In this document: positions 35,174-45,744 of the stretch, one piece after another
Layout: each line of letters opens with the position of its first letter
Position numbering within the stretch: the first letter of the stretch is position 1
Assembly: GCF_001889025.1 (NCBI RefSeq)
Contig: NZ_CP018154.1
Coordinates: forward strand, 1,602,501 to 1,666,500
Direction: 5' to 3'
Length of the DNA stretch: 64,000 nt
Origin: Sphingorhabdus lutea
GTDB taxonomy: Bacteria; Pseudomonadota; Alphaproteobacteria; Sphingomonadales; Sphingomonadaceae
Notes under the pieces: model-generated
Told to the model about the DNA's origin: nothing
The model's input: the letters and a program-made list of their open reading frames with translations, nothing else
Database searches by the model: none
Program-made: the position numbers and the translations under genes

Positions 35174-36547
35174 TTAATCTTCGGACTTTTTGGGGTCATT
35201 CAATCCCAATAATTTTAATTTGCGATGCAGTGCGGAACGTTCCATGCCAATAAAATTGGCGGTTCTGCTTATATTCCCTGAAAATCTTTTCACCTGTATC
35301 CGTAAATATTCACGTTCAAAAGACTCCCTTGCCTCACGCAACGGATAACTCATCATATTGGATAAATTATTACTTTGATCGATAAAATCACCATGAATTT
35401 CATGCGGCAACATATCAATATCAATGACTTGCACGCCCTTTACTGGCGCCAAAATCACAATATGTTCGATGACATTACGTAATTGTCTGATATTGCCAGG
35501 CCAGCTATATGATTGCAGGGCGTTCATCGCATCTTGGTTAAATTGCGGCACGGCAACGCGGTGTTCAGCACAAAAACGATTAACATAAAAATCAATCAAT
35601 TCGGCTATATCTTCGCGCCTGTCGGCCAAGGCAGGCAAAGCCAACGGAACGACATTTATACGATAATATAAATCCTCTCTAAATGTCCCCTCGGTTATTT
35701 TTTCCTCTATATTAGTGGATGTTGCCGATACCAATCGAATATCGACATTGATGGGGCGGGTGCCGCCGGTGCGTGTAAAGCCTTTATCGGTTAAGATATG
35801 CAGCAATTTTCCCTGTGTTTCGGGCGGGAAGTCGGCAATTTCATCAATAAATAATGTACCGCCATGCGCACGTTCCAAAACGCCAGCCTGAATTAAACTG
35901 CCATTTTCCTCTATTCCAAAAAGATGCTCATCAATTTTATCTAAATTTATTCGCGCGACGCTGAAAGTAACAAATGCGCCAGAAGCACGATTGCTCCATT
36001 TATGTAATAAACGCGCGGCGACTTCTTTCCCCACTCCAGGAGGGCCGCTGATGAACAGGCGGCTTCCGGTTGCTGCCACTTTTTTCAAAGTGGCACGTAT
36101 ATTATTCATTGTGGTTGATGTCCCCGTAAGGCCATCAGCCTGCCCCACTCTTTCCAAAAGTGCGGCATTTTCCTGTTTCAGCGCTTCATTTTCCGTCGCC
36201 CGCGCGACAAGATGAACCAGCTGCTCCGCCTCAAATGGCTTTTCAATAAAATCAACTGCGCCCATGGAAATTGCGGCGACCGCCGTGTCAATATTACCAT
36301 GACCTGAAAAAACGATGACGGGCAATTCGCGGTCGCATTTTTTAATCTCTTTTAATAATTCCAGACCATCTAATTTGGAACCGCGCAACCACACATCCAA
36401 TAAAACTAATGAAGGACGACGTTCATTTATACTGGCCAATGCCTCATCACTGTTCATTGCAGTGCGGCAAGAATATCCCTCATCCGACAAAACGCCGGCG
36501 ACGATATCGCGTATATCCTTTTCGTCATCTACAACCAATATTTCCAT
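35174..36547 (-). CDS. ntrX: Response regulator NtrX
   Basis: Cytoplasmic partner of NtrY in nitrogen/redox control. The receiver has the phospho-acceptor Asp in LVLLDVWLRG and Lys in FIEKPFEAEQL. The AAA+ part has Walker A GPPGVGKEVAARLL and Walker B GTLFIDEIADFP, with a Fis-type HTH at the end (GNISRTANFIGMERSALHRK). The sigma54-contacting GAFTGA loop is absent; the equivalent place reads LFGIEENGSLIQAGVLE. That form is seen in other alphaproteobacterial NtrX proteins and suggests it does not activate sigma54. It overlaps ntrY by 1 base. Confidence 0.94.
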   Translation of the reverse strand: MEILVVDDEKDIRDIVAGVLSDEGYSCRTAMNSDEALASINERRPSLVLLDVWLRGSKLDGLELLKEIKKCDRELPVIVFSGHGNIDTAVAAISMGAVDFIEKPFEAEQLVHLVARATENEALKQENAALLERVGQADGLTGTSTTMNNIRATLKKVAATGSRLFISGPPGVGKEVAARLLHKWSNRASGAFVTFSVARINLDKIDEHLFGIEENGSLIQAGVLERAHGGTLFIDEIADFPPETQGKLLHILTDKGFTRTGGTRPINVDIRLVSATSTNIEEKITEGTFREDLYYRINVVPLALPALADRREDIAELIDFYVNRFCAEHRVAVPQFNQDAMNALQSYSWPGNIRQLRNVIEHIVILAPVKGVQVIDIDMLPHEIHGDFIDQSNNLSNMMSYPLREARESFEREYLRIQVKRFSGNISRTANFIGMERSALHRKLKLLGLNDPKKSED

Positions 36548-38835
36548 TATTTGCCTCTTGCCTCTTTATCCTGTGCATCGGAAAAAATGATATTATCCGG
36601 CTTAACTAAATCAAATTTAATGGTCAATTGAGCGCCATCTTTGACCATATTATTAAAAGAAATATCGCCAAAATGCTCATCGATAATTTTCTTAACAATG
36701 GCCAAGCCAAGCCCAGATCCTTGCGCTCTATTTGTAACATAGGGTTCAAAAATTGAATCAAAACTATCCTCATCAATGCCAATGCCATTATCTTTTATAA
36801 TAATATTTATACGCCCATCATATTTATGAATGGATAGATGAACAGCGCCTTTAAACCCAATTTCTTCGCCCGATTGTTGATGGCGCAATATGCGTTCATC
36901 CACTGATTCAACTGCATTTTTGATTAAATTGGTAAATGCCTGAGCCAATTGCCTGCGGTCGCAGGTGAAATTAATGTGATGATCATTAAAATCAAAGGTG
37001 AATTTTATATGCGGGTGCGCCACCTCATGCATGAAAATTGCTTGTTTTACGATGTCATGCAAATTTTCATCTCGGAAAATCGGTTTTGGCATGCGCGCAA
37101 AGGATGAAAATTCATCAACAATTTTGCGTAAATCGCCAACCTGACGAACGATTGTTTCGGTCAATTGCTTAAATATTGCTGTCCCTTCATCATTTTGATC
37201 CAATTGCTTGCCGAAACGGCGCTGCAATCGTTCCGCGGCCAATTGAATGGGGGTTAAGGGGTTTTTTATTTCATGCGCAATGCGGCGGGCAACATCTGAC
37301 CATGCGGCGCGGCGTTGATCGGATAATTGCTGGCTAATATCTTCAAATGTTAAAACGGCGCCATTGCCCTGAAAACTTAACCGAACGGCTAATGTTTTTT
37401 CCTCACCCTCTGGCCCTTCGCGTACAATTGCGGTTTCGGTTTTTTGATCGAATAATTCGGCCAATTTGGGGGATAAATCATGAATAGCAGCGCCGATAAT
37501 TTCATCTGCGCCTTTTTCCAAATATTTATCCGCAGAGGCATTTGATAATTGAATGACTCCCTTATCGTCCAAACTGATAATGGCGGCGGAAACAGATGAT
37601 AAAATCGCCTCAATAAATTCACGCCGATTATTTAATTGAGCATTTGCGCGCACCAAAGTTCCGGTTTGATCCTCCAACCTTTCCGTCATTTGGTTAAATG
37701 CTTGTCCTAAAACGGCAATTTCATCGCCCCTATCGCTTTCGGTTTCAACTCTGGCGCTTAAATCACCATCGGCAACTTTTTGTGCAGCAAGAACCAACCC
37801 GGTAACAGGACGTACCATCCGGTCGGCGACAAACAAAGCAACCCAAATGGCAATGCCAACAATTAAAATGGCCACAATATATAATGCGATGTTAAATTGA
37901 ATTTGCAATTTTCGCGATTGAGAAACCATTGATTCATAATCGCTCAGCACATTATCGGCAGTTTTCCCCAATAGGAATGATGGTACAGTCCATGACCGTG
38001 CGGCATATAAATATGATCGCGGTTCATCATATAAAACAGTAACCGCCTCTATTTTGTCGCTGCTGGCGCTTACCACAATGCGTTCACCGCCGCGCAGCCG
38101 CTTCATTATATCATCGCTTATCCATTGTTTTTTACCCTGATTATCGGCGGTGATAAAGGCGCTGGTGCGTTGGACATTTTTACTATCCACCGTAATAATT
38201 GCCGATTGACTTAATTTTCGGTTTAACACCTGTTCCAAATATCCATTTAGAAATTTGGGGTCATCTGGGCTTGAGCGATCAAGCGCAAAGCGCACATCAC
38301 CTGCCATAGTGACTGTTTCATCCTCTACATCACGTATTTTTTCTTCATAATATCCATTGGCAAGGGCGCTTGCATTTTGCAAAACCCCCTTTGCCTGAGA
38401 GGATGACCAAAATTGCACGCCGCTTTGAAATAAAATTGACGAAAATATAACCAGCAAAAGCATGGGAATTGTTGCGAGTAGCGAGAAAATAGCAACCAGA
38501 CGTATGTGCAATTGGCCCTTGCTGCCAATTCCTGCCTTTGCGCTGCGCCTAATCGCCAAACGACGGCCAAGCAATATGATGCAAAATGTCGCAGGCAGCA
38601 AATTACCCACCAACAAACTGGCCACCAATATTGGCGAAAGCGGCTCTGCGCTAGGTTTTTGACTGGTTAAATAATAAAAAGTGGCTGCCGCGCAAATCAA
38701 CAAAATGGCAATGGTGATATTTTCAACCAAACGCATTTTATATTCGGAATGCGCAACATCACGCAGCCATTTCCCTCCGGAAATGCCCACTAAATTAAGG
38801 TTTTCATCAACCATAGAAGACGCGTTTGTTGCCAT
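36547..38835 (-). CDS. ntrY: Sensor histidine kinase NtrY
   Basis: Inner-membrane kinase for NtrX. About four transmembrane helices flank an extracytoplasmic region (roughly residues 130-320). A HAMP domain (DRMVRPVTGLVLAAQKVAD), a PAS domain (ILSSVSAAIISLDDKG), the H-box RRIAHEIKNPLTPIQLA and the ATPase motifs NLIKNAVES, KDNGIGID and GSGLGLAIV follow, all intact. 762 aa is the usual large size. 81 bases separate it from ntrC upstream. Confidence 0.96.
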   Translation of the reverse strand: MATNASSMVDENLNLVGISGGKWLRDVAHSEYKMRLVENITIAILLICAAATFYYLTSQKPSAEPLSPILVASLLVGNLLPATFCIILLGRRLAIRRSAKAGIGSKGQLHIRLVAIFSLLATIPMLLLVIFSSILFQSGVQFWSSSQAKGVLQNASALANGYYEEKIRDVEDETVTMAGDVRFALDRSSPDDPKFLNGYLEQVLNRKLSQSAIITVDSKNVQRTSAFITADNQGKKQWISDDIMKRLRGGERIVVSASSDKIEAVTVLYDEPRSYLYAARSWTVPSFLLGKTADNVLSDYESMVSQSRKLQIQFNIALYIVAILIVGIAIWVALFVADRMVRPVTGLVLAAQKVADGDLSARVETESDRGDEIAVLGQAFNQMTERLEDQTGTLVRANAQLNNRREFIEAILSSVSAAIISLDDKGVIQLSNASADKYLEKGADEIIGAAIHDLSPKLAELFDQKTETAIVREGPEGEEKTLAVRLSFQGNGAVLTFEDISQQLSDQRRAAWSDVARRIAHEIKNPLTPIQLAAERLQRRFGKQLDQNDEGTAIFKQLTETIVRQVGDLRKIVDEFSSFARMPKPIFRDENLHDIVKQAIFMHEVAHPHIKFTFDFNDHHINFTCDRRQLAQAFTNLIKNAVESVDERILRHQQSGEEIGFKGAVHLSIHKYDGRINIIIKDNGIGIDEDSFDSIFEPYVTNRAQGSGLGLAIVKKIIDEHFGDISFNNMVKDGAQLTIKFDLVKPDNIIFSDAQDKEARGK

Positions 38836-38916
38836 CTTGCAACTATTAACATGTTATTGTTGCAAATAAAGCACAATATTAAGGCATTTGATTTTTTCAA
38901 TATGCTTAAACTTTGC

Positions 38917-40329
38917 CTATTTTATATTATTATCGGCCAATTTCTTACGCAAAGTATTACGATTTATACCCAGCATAGAGGCCGCACGTAATTGATTACC
39001 CTTCACTTTTTTCATGATGATGGACAATAATGGCTTTTCAAATTGCGCCAGGGCCAGCGCGTATATTTTGCCATCACTATTTCTGTCATGTTCTTTTTTT
39101 GCGATGAATTGCGCAACCGCATCATCAAAACTTGCCGTGATAACAGGCTTTGGACTTGCGCTTACTTCACCCAAAATATTTTCAACGGCATTTTTGTTGA
39201 TAACATCATCACGAACCGTCACCAAAAGGCGGTATATGCTGTTTTTTAATTCGCGCACATTACCGCGCCATGGCGAATTGGTTAAATGTTCCAACGCATC
39301 CTCGCTAATCAATTTACGCGGCAGCCCTTCTTTTGATGCCAAATCCAAAAAATAATGGGTCAAACGGGCAATATCCTCTGGCCTTTCGCGTAAGGGGGGC
39401 AGGTTAATTGGCACGACATTTAATCTATAATATAAATCTTCGCGGAAAATATTGGCCGCAATTAAGGCGGGCAAATCTTGATTGGTGGCGGCAATAATAC
39501 GCACGTCCAATTTGATCGTCGCCTTGCCGCCTAATCGATTAATGGTGCCGGATTGCAAGGCGCGCAATAATCTTGTCTGTGCCTGCATGGGCATGTCGCC
39601 AATTTCGTCCAAAAATAATGTGCCGCCCTGTGCCTGCTCAAATTTACCGATGGAAAGACCATGTGCGCCGGTAAATGCGCCCTTTTCATATCCAAATAAT
39701 TCAGATTCGATCAATTCGGCGGGAATCGCGGCCATGTTTACTGCAATAAATGGTCCTGTTTTGCGCGACCCAAGACTATGTATCGCCTCGGCGACTAATT
39801 CTTTACCTGTGCCGGATTCACCCAATATCAACACCGATAAATCATTATTCATCAATCGGGCAATCATGCGGAACACATCTTGCATTGCGGGACTTTGCCC
39901 AACAAGCGGCATATTGCCCTGGTTTAACTCATATTGGGCAATATTATCGTTCTGTTGAAAATCCTCTGGCTTTACAGCTTGTGAAATTGTTAATAATAAT
40001 TTTTCTAAATCAAAGGGTTTGGGAAAATATTCATATACATTTAATTCCGATGCGCGCACCGCAGTATCCAATGTGTTTTGCGCAGACATGATGATGATGG
40101 GCAGGTCGGGATAATCATCGGCAAATTTATGCAATGATTTTAAACCATTGCCTTCCCTTAAAATAATATCGGTCAACATCAGATCGTATTTATGCGTGCG
40201 AAGCAATGTGTCACGCTCGCTCACCGTATCGCAACTATGAACCTCATATCCATCATCAATAAGGGCGGATTCCAGAACGATATGGATTGATGGATCATCC
40301 TCAACCAATAGAATCTTCTTTTTACTCAT
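38917..40329 (-). CDS. ntrC: Nitrogen regulatory response regulator NtrC
   Basis: Sigma54 activator for nitrogen assimilation. Receiver: Asp in [13 protein letters not shown] and Lys in [14 protein letters not shown]+: Walker [20 protein letters not shown], the sigma54 loop [11 protein letters not shown] intact, Walker [13 protein letters not shown]. Fis HTH at the C-terminus: [20 protein letters not shown]. It overlaps ntrB by 4 bases. It thus contrasts with NtrX next door, which lacks the GAFTGA loop. Confidence 0.97.
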   Translation of the reverse strand: MSKKKILLVEDDPSIHIVLESALIDDGYEVHSCDTVSERDTLLRTHKYDLMLTDIILREGNGLKSLHKFADDYPDLPIIIMSAQNTLDTAVRASELNVYEYFPKPFDLEKLLLTISQAVKPEDFQQNDNIAQYELNQGNMPLVGQSPAMQDVFRMIARLMNNDLSVLILGESGTGKELVAEAIHSLGSRKTGPFIAVNMAAIPAELIESELFGYEKGAFTGAHGLSIGKFEQAQGGTLFLDEIGDMPMQAQTRLLRALQSGTINRLGGKATIKLDVRIIAATNQDLPALIAANIFREDLYYRLNVVPINLPPLRERPEDIARLTHYFLDLASKEGLPRKLISEDALEHLTNSPWRGNVRELKNSIYRLLVTVRDDVINKNAVENILGEVSASPKPVITASFDDAVAQFIAKKEHDRNSDGKIYALALAQFEKPLLSIIMKKVKGNQLRAASMLGINRNTLRKKLADNNIK

Positions 40330-41450
40330 GAGTGCTCCTCCTGCTCATGCGGTAAGGAGATAGGAAAGTTTAATATAAATTTCGTCATATTTCCTATCTC
40401 ATCACGTTCATATCTTATCCGTGCCCCCATTTGGCGAACCAATTTTCGCACAATGGCAAGGCCAAGCCCCTGCCCTTCTTTTTTGGTGGAAACAAATGGG
40501 TTAAAAACCTCACTCAAAATTTCATTATCTATGCCTGGGCCATTATCTTCAATGGAGATTTCAACGGGCAATTTTCTTACTGATGCATATTTATTGGTGA
40601 TATGATTATCTTTAATCTCGCCGCTTAAAACAAATTTTGTCCGAATGATAAGCGAGGGAAGTTCCTCTGCGCCGCATGCATCGGCCGCATTTTGCATCAA
40701 ATTTATCAAAATTTGCATTAAATGATCGGGATCAGCCCAAATGTCTGGCAATGATGGATCAAAATATAATTTGATATTTTTTAAATGCTGATTGGCTATG
40801 CCAATGGTTTGCAGCGCCCTATCCAATAAAATATGGATATTTACCGCCTGAAAATTCGGTTTTTGGGTCTGCCCCAAATCCTGCATCTGGTTTAATAAAG
40901 TGGAAATGCGGTCCACCTCACCAATAATCAAATTGCTTAATTTGCCATTTTTGGCATCCGCTTTGCGTCCCATTAACTGCGCTGCGCCACGAATACTGGA
41001 AAGCGGGTTTTTAATTTCATGAGATAATATGGCCGGTGCGCCAACCTCCACCAACGCGCCATCCATATTGGCGTGGCTGGAAATATATCCGCGTGGGTGA
41101 TATTTTTCCTCAATTGAAATAATGGAGAGTTGTTCATGACCTGAAATGGGCTGAACCCGTAAGTTAACCGTTTTTTTAGTCTCTTTTGACCCAATTTCAA
41201 TATCTTGAGCAAAAATTGACCCAGGATTGGATTTAATCATATTGATGAAATGATCTGAATTGATGTTCATAATGTCAAAAAAATCATGCTTGATTATTTT
41301 TTTTAAAGAACGATCAAAGAAAATCTCACATGCCTCATTGGCAAAAATAATCTTATATTCCGTGCCCTTTTTGGTCGAAATAACCAAAATTGGCGACATT
41401 AAAGAAGATAATATCAAATCAGCTGATGGTATAGAAATATCATCTTTCAT
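40326..41450 (-). CDS. ntrB: Nitrogen sensor histidine kinase NtrB
   Basis: Soluble kinase/phosphatase partner of NtrC, regulated by P-II in other bacteria. PAS-like N-terminus (about 10-110), H-box [18 protein letters not shown], and ATPase motifs [23 protein letters not shown] and [12 protein letters not shown]. 374 aa is normal and there are no transmembrane helices. Gap to dusB is 3 bases; the stop overlaps ntrC. Confidence 0.96.
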   Translation of the reverse strand: MKDDISIPSADLILSSLMSPILVISTKKGTEYKIIFANEACEIFFDRSLKKIIKHDFFDIMNINSDHFINMIKSNPGSIFAQDIEIGSKETKKTVNLRVQPISGHEQLSIISIEEKYHPRGYISSHANMDGALVEVGAPAILSHEIKNPLSSIRGAAQLMGRKADAKNGKLSNLIIGEVDRISTLLNQMQDLGQTQKPNFQAVNIHILLDRALQTIGIANQHLKNIKLYFDPSLPDIWADPDHLMQILINLMQNAADACGAEELPSLIIRTKFVLSGEIKDNHITNKYASVRKLPVEISIEDNGPGIDNEILSEVFNPFVSTKKEGQGLGLAIVRKLVRQMGARIRYERDEIGNMTKFILNFPISLPHEQEEHS

Positions 41451-41453
41451 ATT

Positions 41454-42449
41454 TTACGCAGCTTCGCTTTGCAAAAGAGGTTCAAAAAATTCTTCCAAAG
41501 CCAGAATTGCTTCATCTTTGCTGTTTATTCTATTGAAATTATTCCTAAATTCCGCCGAGCCAGTCAACCCCTTGGTATACCATCCAATATGTTTACGCGC
41601 ACATGGCACGCCAACTTGTTCGCCATATAATTCCATCATACCCAAATAATGTTCGATAATGATATGATATTGCGCCTCTAAATCGGGGGTTGGGATATGT
41701 TTGCCATGTTGAAGCCATGACATCACCTGACCCAAGAGCCACGGTTTTCCATATGCACCGCGCCCAATCATAATACCGTCCGCGCCGCTTTGCAGAAGAG
41801 CGGTTTCGGCATCATCGGCGGAACAAATATCTCCATTGGCGATAACCGGAATGTTAACCGCATCCTTTACTTTTTTAATAAAGGCCCAATCGGCACTCCC
41901 CTTATACATTTGATTGCGGGTGCGACCATGCACGGTAATAAGTTTAGCGCCCAAATCCTCAGCTATATGGGCCAATTCAGGTGCGTTCAGGCTATCTCTA
42001 TCCCACCCCATGCGCATTTTAACGGTAACCGGCACGTTAACGGCCTTCACGGTTGCTTCAATCAAACTGGCAGCAAGAGGCAAATCCCGCATCAGGGCCG
42101 ACCCCGCATCGCCATTGACGATTTTTTTAACCGGACAGCCCATATTTATATCAATAATCGCTGCCCCCCTATCTTCGTTTAATTTTGCAGCTTCTGCCAT
42201 TTCTTTGGGCGAACATCCGGCCAATTGCATAGAAATTGGTTCTTCCGCTCCATCCCATGCCGCTTTTTGTATAGATTGACGTGTTTCGCGGATCATTGCT
42301 TGGCTTGCAATCATTTCGGTAACATTTAACCCGCTGCCAAATCGGCGCACCAAAGTGCGAAATGGGCGATCGGTCACGCCTGTCATCGGCGCCAAAATAA
42401 CGGGACATTCAATTTCTACAGGACCAATATTTATGGGTTTTAATGCCAT
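41454..42449 (-). CDS. dusB: tRNA-dihydrouridine synthase (DusB, NifR3-type)
   Basis: FMN enzyme that reduces uridine in tRNA. Motifs: [13 protein letters not shown] at the N-terminus, the catalytic Cys in [43 protein letters not shown] and [12 protein letters not shown] near the end. The nifR3-ntrB-ntrC order is the classical alphaproteobacterial arrangement. It is divergent from ispDF across 88 bases. Confidence 0.95.
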   Translation of the reverse strand: MALKPINIGPVEIECPVILAPMTGVTDRPFRTLVRRFGSGLNVTEMIASQAMIRETRQSIQKAAWDGAEEPISMQLAGCSPKEMAEAAKLNEDRGAAIIDINMGCPVKKIVNGDAGSALMRDLPLAASLIEATVKAVNVPVTVKMRMGWDRDSLNAPELAHIAEDLGAKLITVHGRTRNQMYKGSADWAFIKKVKDAVNIPVIANGDICSADDAETALLQSGADGIMIGRGAYGKPWLLGQVMSWLQHGKHIPTPDLEAQYHIIIEHYLGMMELYGEQVGVPCARKHIGWYTKGLTGSAEFRNNFNRINSKDEAILALEEFFEPLLQSEAA

Positions 42450-42537
42450 TTTCTTTACTCAATTGCTTAAAAATTAGGCAGCCTTTAGACTTATTCTGCT
42501 TGGCGAGCAAGCATTAGCCATATATGGCGGCAAAAAT

Positions 42538-43722
42538 ATGCAGAGAAATGTTAAAAATATTGCCATTATTTTGGCCGGAGGCGTGGGCGCACGCGCTGAA
42601 TTGGGTTCTCCAAAGCAATTTGCCATTTTGGACGGTCGCCCGATATTACAACATAATATTATAAATTTTACGGCGCATCCATATATTGACCATATAATTT
42701 TGGTCTGCGCCGATATAAATGATGAAAAATTGGAGCAAATTATCGGCGGACATAAAATTGATGATATTGTTCAGGGCGGCGAGACAAGACGTAAAAGTGC
42801 ATTTGAGGGGTTAAAGGCCGCCAAAAAATTATCCGAAGATATAGGTTTTAACATTGGTCATATTTTTATTCATGATGCCGCCCGGCCACATATTCCGGCA
42901 AAAGTTATCGATAATTTGGTGGCTGCGTTAAAAAATCATGTTGCCGCCATTCCCATTTTGCCCGTCGCCGATACTATTTTGCAGACACATGACGATGTAT
43001 ATGACAAAATTATTGATCGTAATGCGCTGCGCATTGTGCAAACGCCGCAGGCATTTGACTTTGATATAATATATAATGCCCATGAAAATTGGGATCAGGA
43101 TTTTGAACCAAGCGATGACGCACAAATGGTCCATAAATTAGGATTAAATGTCGCCATTGTCGATGGTGACATCAGGTTAAAAAAATATACCTATAAAGAT
43201 GATTTTATGATGGATGGAGCATTAAAAATGCCAAATATTCGTATTGGAGGGGGATATGATGTCCACCGGTTAATCTCTGGGGATGGTGTGTATCTTTGCG
43301 GTGTGAAAATTGATTGTGATAAGGCATTATTGGGGCATAGCGATGCTGATGTGGCCTTGCATGCGGCAACAGACGCCATTTTGGGCGCCATTGCGGCGGG
43401 CGATATTGGCGACCATTTTCCGCCATCCGATGCGAAATGGGCCGGTGCATCATCGGATCAATTTTTGGCACATGCGGTGAAATTGTGTGAGGAAAAGGGT
43501 TATTATCTATCCAATATGGACATCACCATCATTTGTGAATATCCCAAAATCGGGCCATATAAATTGAAAATGCGCCAACGCATTGCCGAAATTTGCAAAG
43601 TTGAGCCGGAGCAAATATCGGTCAAAGCCACCACAACAGAAAAATTGGGTTTTACAGGGCGCGGCGAAGGAATTGCGGCAATGGCCAATGTCATTATGAT
43701 GAAAAAGGAAATGGCGATATGA
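42538..43722 (+). CDS. ispDF: Bifunctional IspD/IspF
   Basis: Two steps of the MEP isoprenoid pathway on one chain. IspD (about residues 1-225) has AIILAGGVGARAELGSPKQF and VFIHDAARPHI. IspF (about 232-394) begins RIGGGYDVHRLISGDG, with metal ligands there and in LLGHSDADVALHAATDA; EKLGFTGRGEGIAA is the C-terminal motif. The fusion is standard in alphaproteobacteria. Its stop overlaps the pncC start by 4 bases. Confidence 0.97.
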   Translation: MQRNVKNIAIILAGGVGARAELGSPKQFAILDGRPILQHNIINFTAHPYIDHIILVCADINDEKLEQIIGGHKIDDIVQGGETRRKSAFEGLKAAKKLSEDIGFNIGHIFIHDAARPHIPAKVIDNLVAALKNHVAAIPILPVADTILQTHDDVYDKIIDRNALRIVQTPQAFDFDIIYNAHENWDQDFEPSDDAQMVHKLGLNVAIVDGDIRLKKYTYKDDFMMDGALKMPNIRIGGGYDVHRLISGDGVYLCGVKIDCDKALLGHSDADVALHAATDAILGAIAAGDIGDHFPPSDAKWAGASSDQFLAHAVKLCEEKGYYLSNMDITIICEYPKIGPYKLKMRQRIAEICKVEPEQISVKATTTEKLGFTGRGEGIAAMANVIMMKKEMAI

Positions 43723-44246
43723 CAGGACAGGCAAAAAAACATGATTATGCCTTAAATTCAAAATTGGCAATTTTGGCCAAGCAAGTTGTGGAGCAAAATA
43801 TAAAGGCTGGACGGCGCATTGCCCTTGCCGAAAGCTGCACTGGCGGGTTGGTGTCAGCGGCAATTACCGAAATTCCTGGAAGCAGCGCGGTTTTAGAAGC
43901 AAGTTTCGTAACCTATGCCAATGAGGCCAAAAAGCGAATTTTGAACGTGCCAGAGGAATTTATCGATACATTTGGCGCGGTGTCAGTGGCAGTTGCATGG
44001 TCCATGGCAAAGGGGGCGCTGGCGAATAGCGACGCAGATATCGCCATTGCCATTTCGGGCATTGCAGGCCCAGATGGCGGCAGCGAACAAAAACCTGTGG
44101 GATTGGTTGTTTTTGCCTGTGTGTTAAGGGATGAGGATGGAACAGTTCCCGTCGCAGAGGAAATTAAATTTGGACAAGATAAAAGCAGGAGCGAAATTAG
44201 AATATTGGCAGCAGAAGAAGCGTTAAAATTATTATTGATAAATTGA
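43719..44246 (+). CDS. pncC: Nicotinamide-nucleotide amidohydrolase PncC (CinA C-terminal type)
   Basis: Deamidates NMN to NaMN in pyridine nucleotide recycling. 175 aa, a stand-alone CinA C-domain: IALAESCTGGLVSAAITEIPG includes the catalytic Ser, then VTYANEAKKRILNVP and IAISGIAGPDGG. Translation is coupled to ispDF by an ATGA overlap. ispDF-cinA order is common in sphingomonads. Confidence 0.93.
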   Translation: MTGQAKKHDYALNSKLAILAKQVVEQNIKAGRRIALAESCTGGLVSAAITEIPGSSAVLEASFVTYANEAKKRILNVPEEFIDTFGAVSVAVAWSMAKGALANSDADIAIAISGIAGPDGGSEQKPVGLVVFACVLRDEDGTVPVAEEIKFGQDKSRSEIRILAAEEALKLLLIN

Positions 44247-44278
44247 TTTAATATATTGATTAAAATAAATTTTAAGTA

Positions 44279-44716
44279 TTATTTTGGATCATATAAATCA
44301 TAGGCTCTTTGTTCAAATGCGCCCGTCATTTTGCGTAAGGCCTTATGAAAATATTGCCCAGCCAATGCTTCGAATATGGCGTTTTTAAATTGAAATTCCA
44401 CCTCAAAATGCACCAAAGACCCACCATCTTTTTCATTCTCAAAAACCCATATATTATGCAATTTTTTTAACGGGCCGCTAATATAATCAATTTTAATTTC
44501 AAATTTTGGTGATTTTATCACCCGCGATGTAAAACTTTCACGCAAATTGCCAAAGCCAATAATCATATCGGCCAGCATTTCTTGTTCCGTATTGCTTTTA
44601 ATACGTGTTGCCATAATCCATGGTAAAAATTCAGAATATTTCTCCACATCCACAACCAAATCATACATTTGTTCTGCGGAAAATGGCAGGGCGCGGCTCT
44701 CCTGATGGCGTGGCAT
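44279..44716 (-). CDS. Ubiquinone-binding START-domain protein (COQ10/RatA family)
   Basis: 145 aa, SRPBCC/START-like. The opening ALPFSAEQMYDLVVDVEKYSEFLPW is the family signature. COQ10 homologues bind ubiquinone and assist its delivery to the respiratory chain; RatA-named homologues are toxins by annotation only. The stop of lipA is 1 base upstream of the start, so the two are coupled. Confidence 0.9.
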   Translation of the reverse strand: MPRHQESRALPFSAEQMYDLVVDVEKYSEFLPWIMATRIKSNTEQEMLADMIIGFGNLRESFTSRVIKSPKFEIKIDYISGPLKKLHNIWVFENEKDGGSLVHFEVEFQFKNAIFEALAGQYFHKALRKMTGAFEQRAYDLYDPK

Positions 44717-44717
44717 A

Positions 44718-45659
44718 TTATGCTTTCGCTGCGCGTTCTAATTGCTTTATGCGCGCATCACGAAGCCGCGCAAAATCATCCCCGGCATGATAGCTGGATC
44801 TGGTCAGCGGACTTGACGCGACCAGCAAAAAGCCTTTGGCACGGGCAATGGATGCATAGGCATTAAAATTTTGCGGCGTTACAAATTCCATCACCTTTGT
44901 ATGGCGGGGTGTTGGCTGTAAATATTGACCCATTGTCATAAAATCAATTTCAGCAGAACGCATATCGTCCATGACCTGATGAACCTCTAACCTTTCTTCG
45001 CCAAGCCCAAGCATGATGCCCGATTTTGTAAAAATGCTGGGATCATGACGTTTTACCGATTCCAATAAACGCAAAGAAGCATAATATCGCGCACCGGGCC
45101 GAATTGTGGGATAAAGACGCGGCACTGTTTCCAAATTATGATTATAAACATCGGGACGAGCAGCTACAATCGCCTCAATCGCAGCACTTGCCTTATTCCG
45201 GAAATCTGGTGTTAAAATTTCAATGGTGGTATTGGGCGTTTGATCACGCAGGGCATTTATCACCTTAACAAATTGGCTCGCCCCACCATCGGGCAGGTCA
45301 TCACGATCAACCGATGTAATAACAATATGCTCCAGACCCATTTTGGCAGCCGCCTCTGCCACATGGCCAGGTTCGCTTTTGTCGACTGCGCGCGGCATAC
45401 CCGTTTTCACATTGCAAAATGCACATGCGCGGGTGCAAACATCGCCCAAAATCATGACGGTGGCATGTTTTTTGGTCCAACATTCGCCAATATTTGGGCA
45501 GGCCGCCTCCTCACATACAGTGTTAAGGTTAAGCTCACGCATTAACTTACGCGTTTCGGCATATCCCTTACTTACCGGTGCTTTTACCCTAATCCAATCT
45601 GGTTTGCGCACACGTTCAGGATTATTTTTATCGGATTCGATTTTCGGTGGCTTATTCAT
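44718..45659 (-). CDS. lipA: Lipoyl synthase
   Basis: Radical-SAM enzyme inserting sulfur at C6 and C8 of the octanoyl chain on lipoyl domains. Auxiliary cluster [15 protein letters not shown] cluster CTRACAFC, and C-terminal LTRSSYHAG (the RSSY motif) are all present. The start at 45659 gives the usual N-terminus; further in-frame ATGs at 45707 and 45719 exist, none with a ribosome-binding site. It feeds the lipoylated E2 encoded at the left edge of the window. Confidence 0.95.
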   Translation of the reverse strand: MNKPPKIESDKNNPERVRKPDWIRVKAPVSKGYAETRKLMRELNLNTVCEEAACPNIGECWTKKHATVMILGDVCTRACAFCNVKTGMPRAVDKSEPGHVAEAAAKMGLEHIVITSVDRDDLPDGGASQFVKVINALRDQTPNTTIEILTPDFRNKASAAIEAIVAARPDVYNHNLETVPRLYPTIRPGARYYASLRLLESVKRHDPSIFTKSGIMLGLGEERLEVHQVMDDMRSAEIDFMTMGQYLQPTPRHTKVMEFVTPQNFNAYASIARAKGFLLVASSPLTRSSYHAGDDFARLRDARIKQLERAAKA

Positions 45660-45744
45660 GTTGGTTAGATAGCTATTGTTTATCCGCTTGCCAATGACTT
45701 TAGCCATGCTATTTAACAATAAATTTCAGTGGAAATATATTTTA

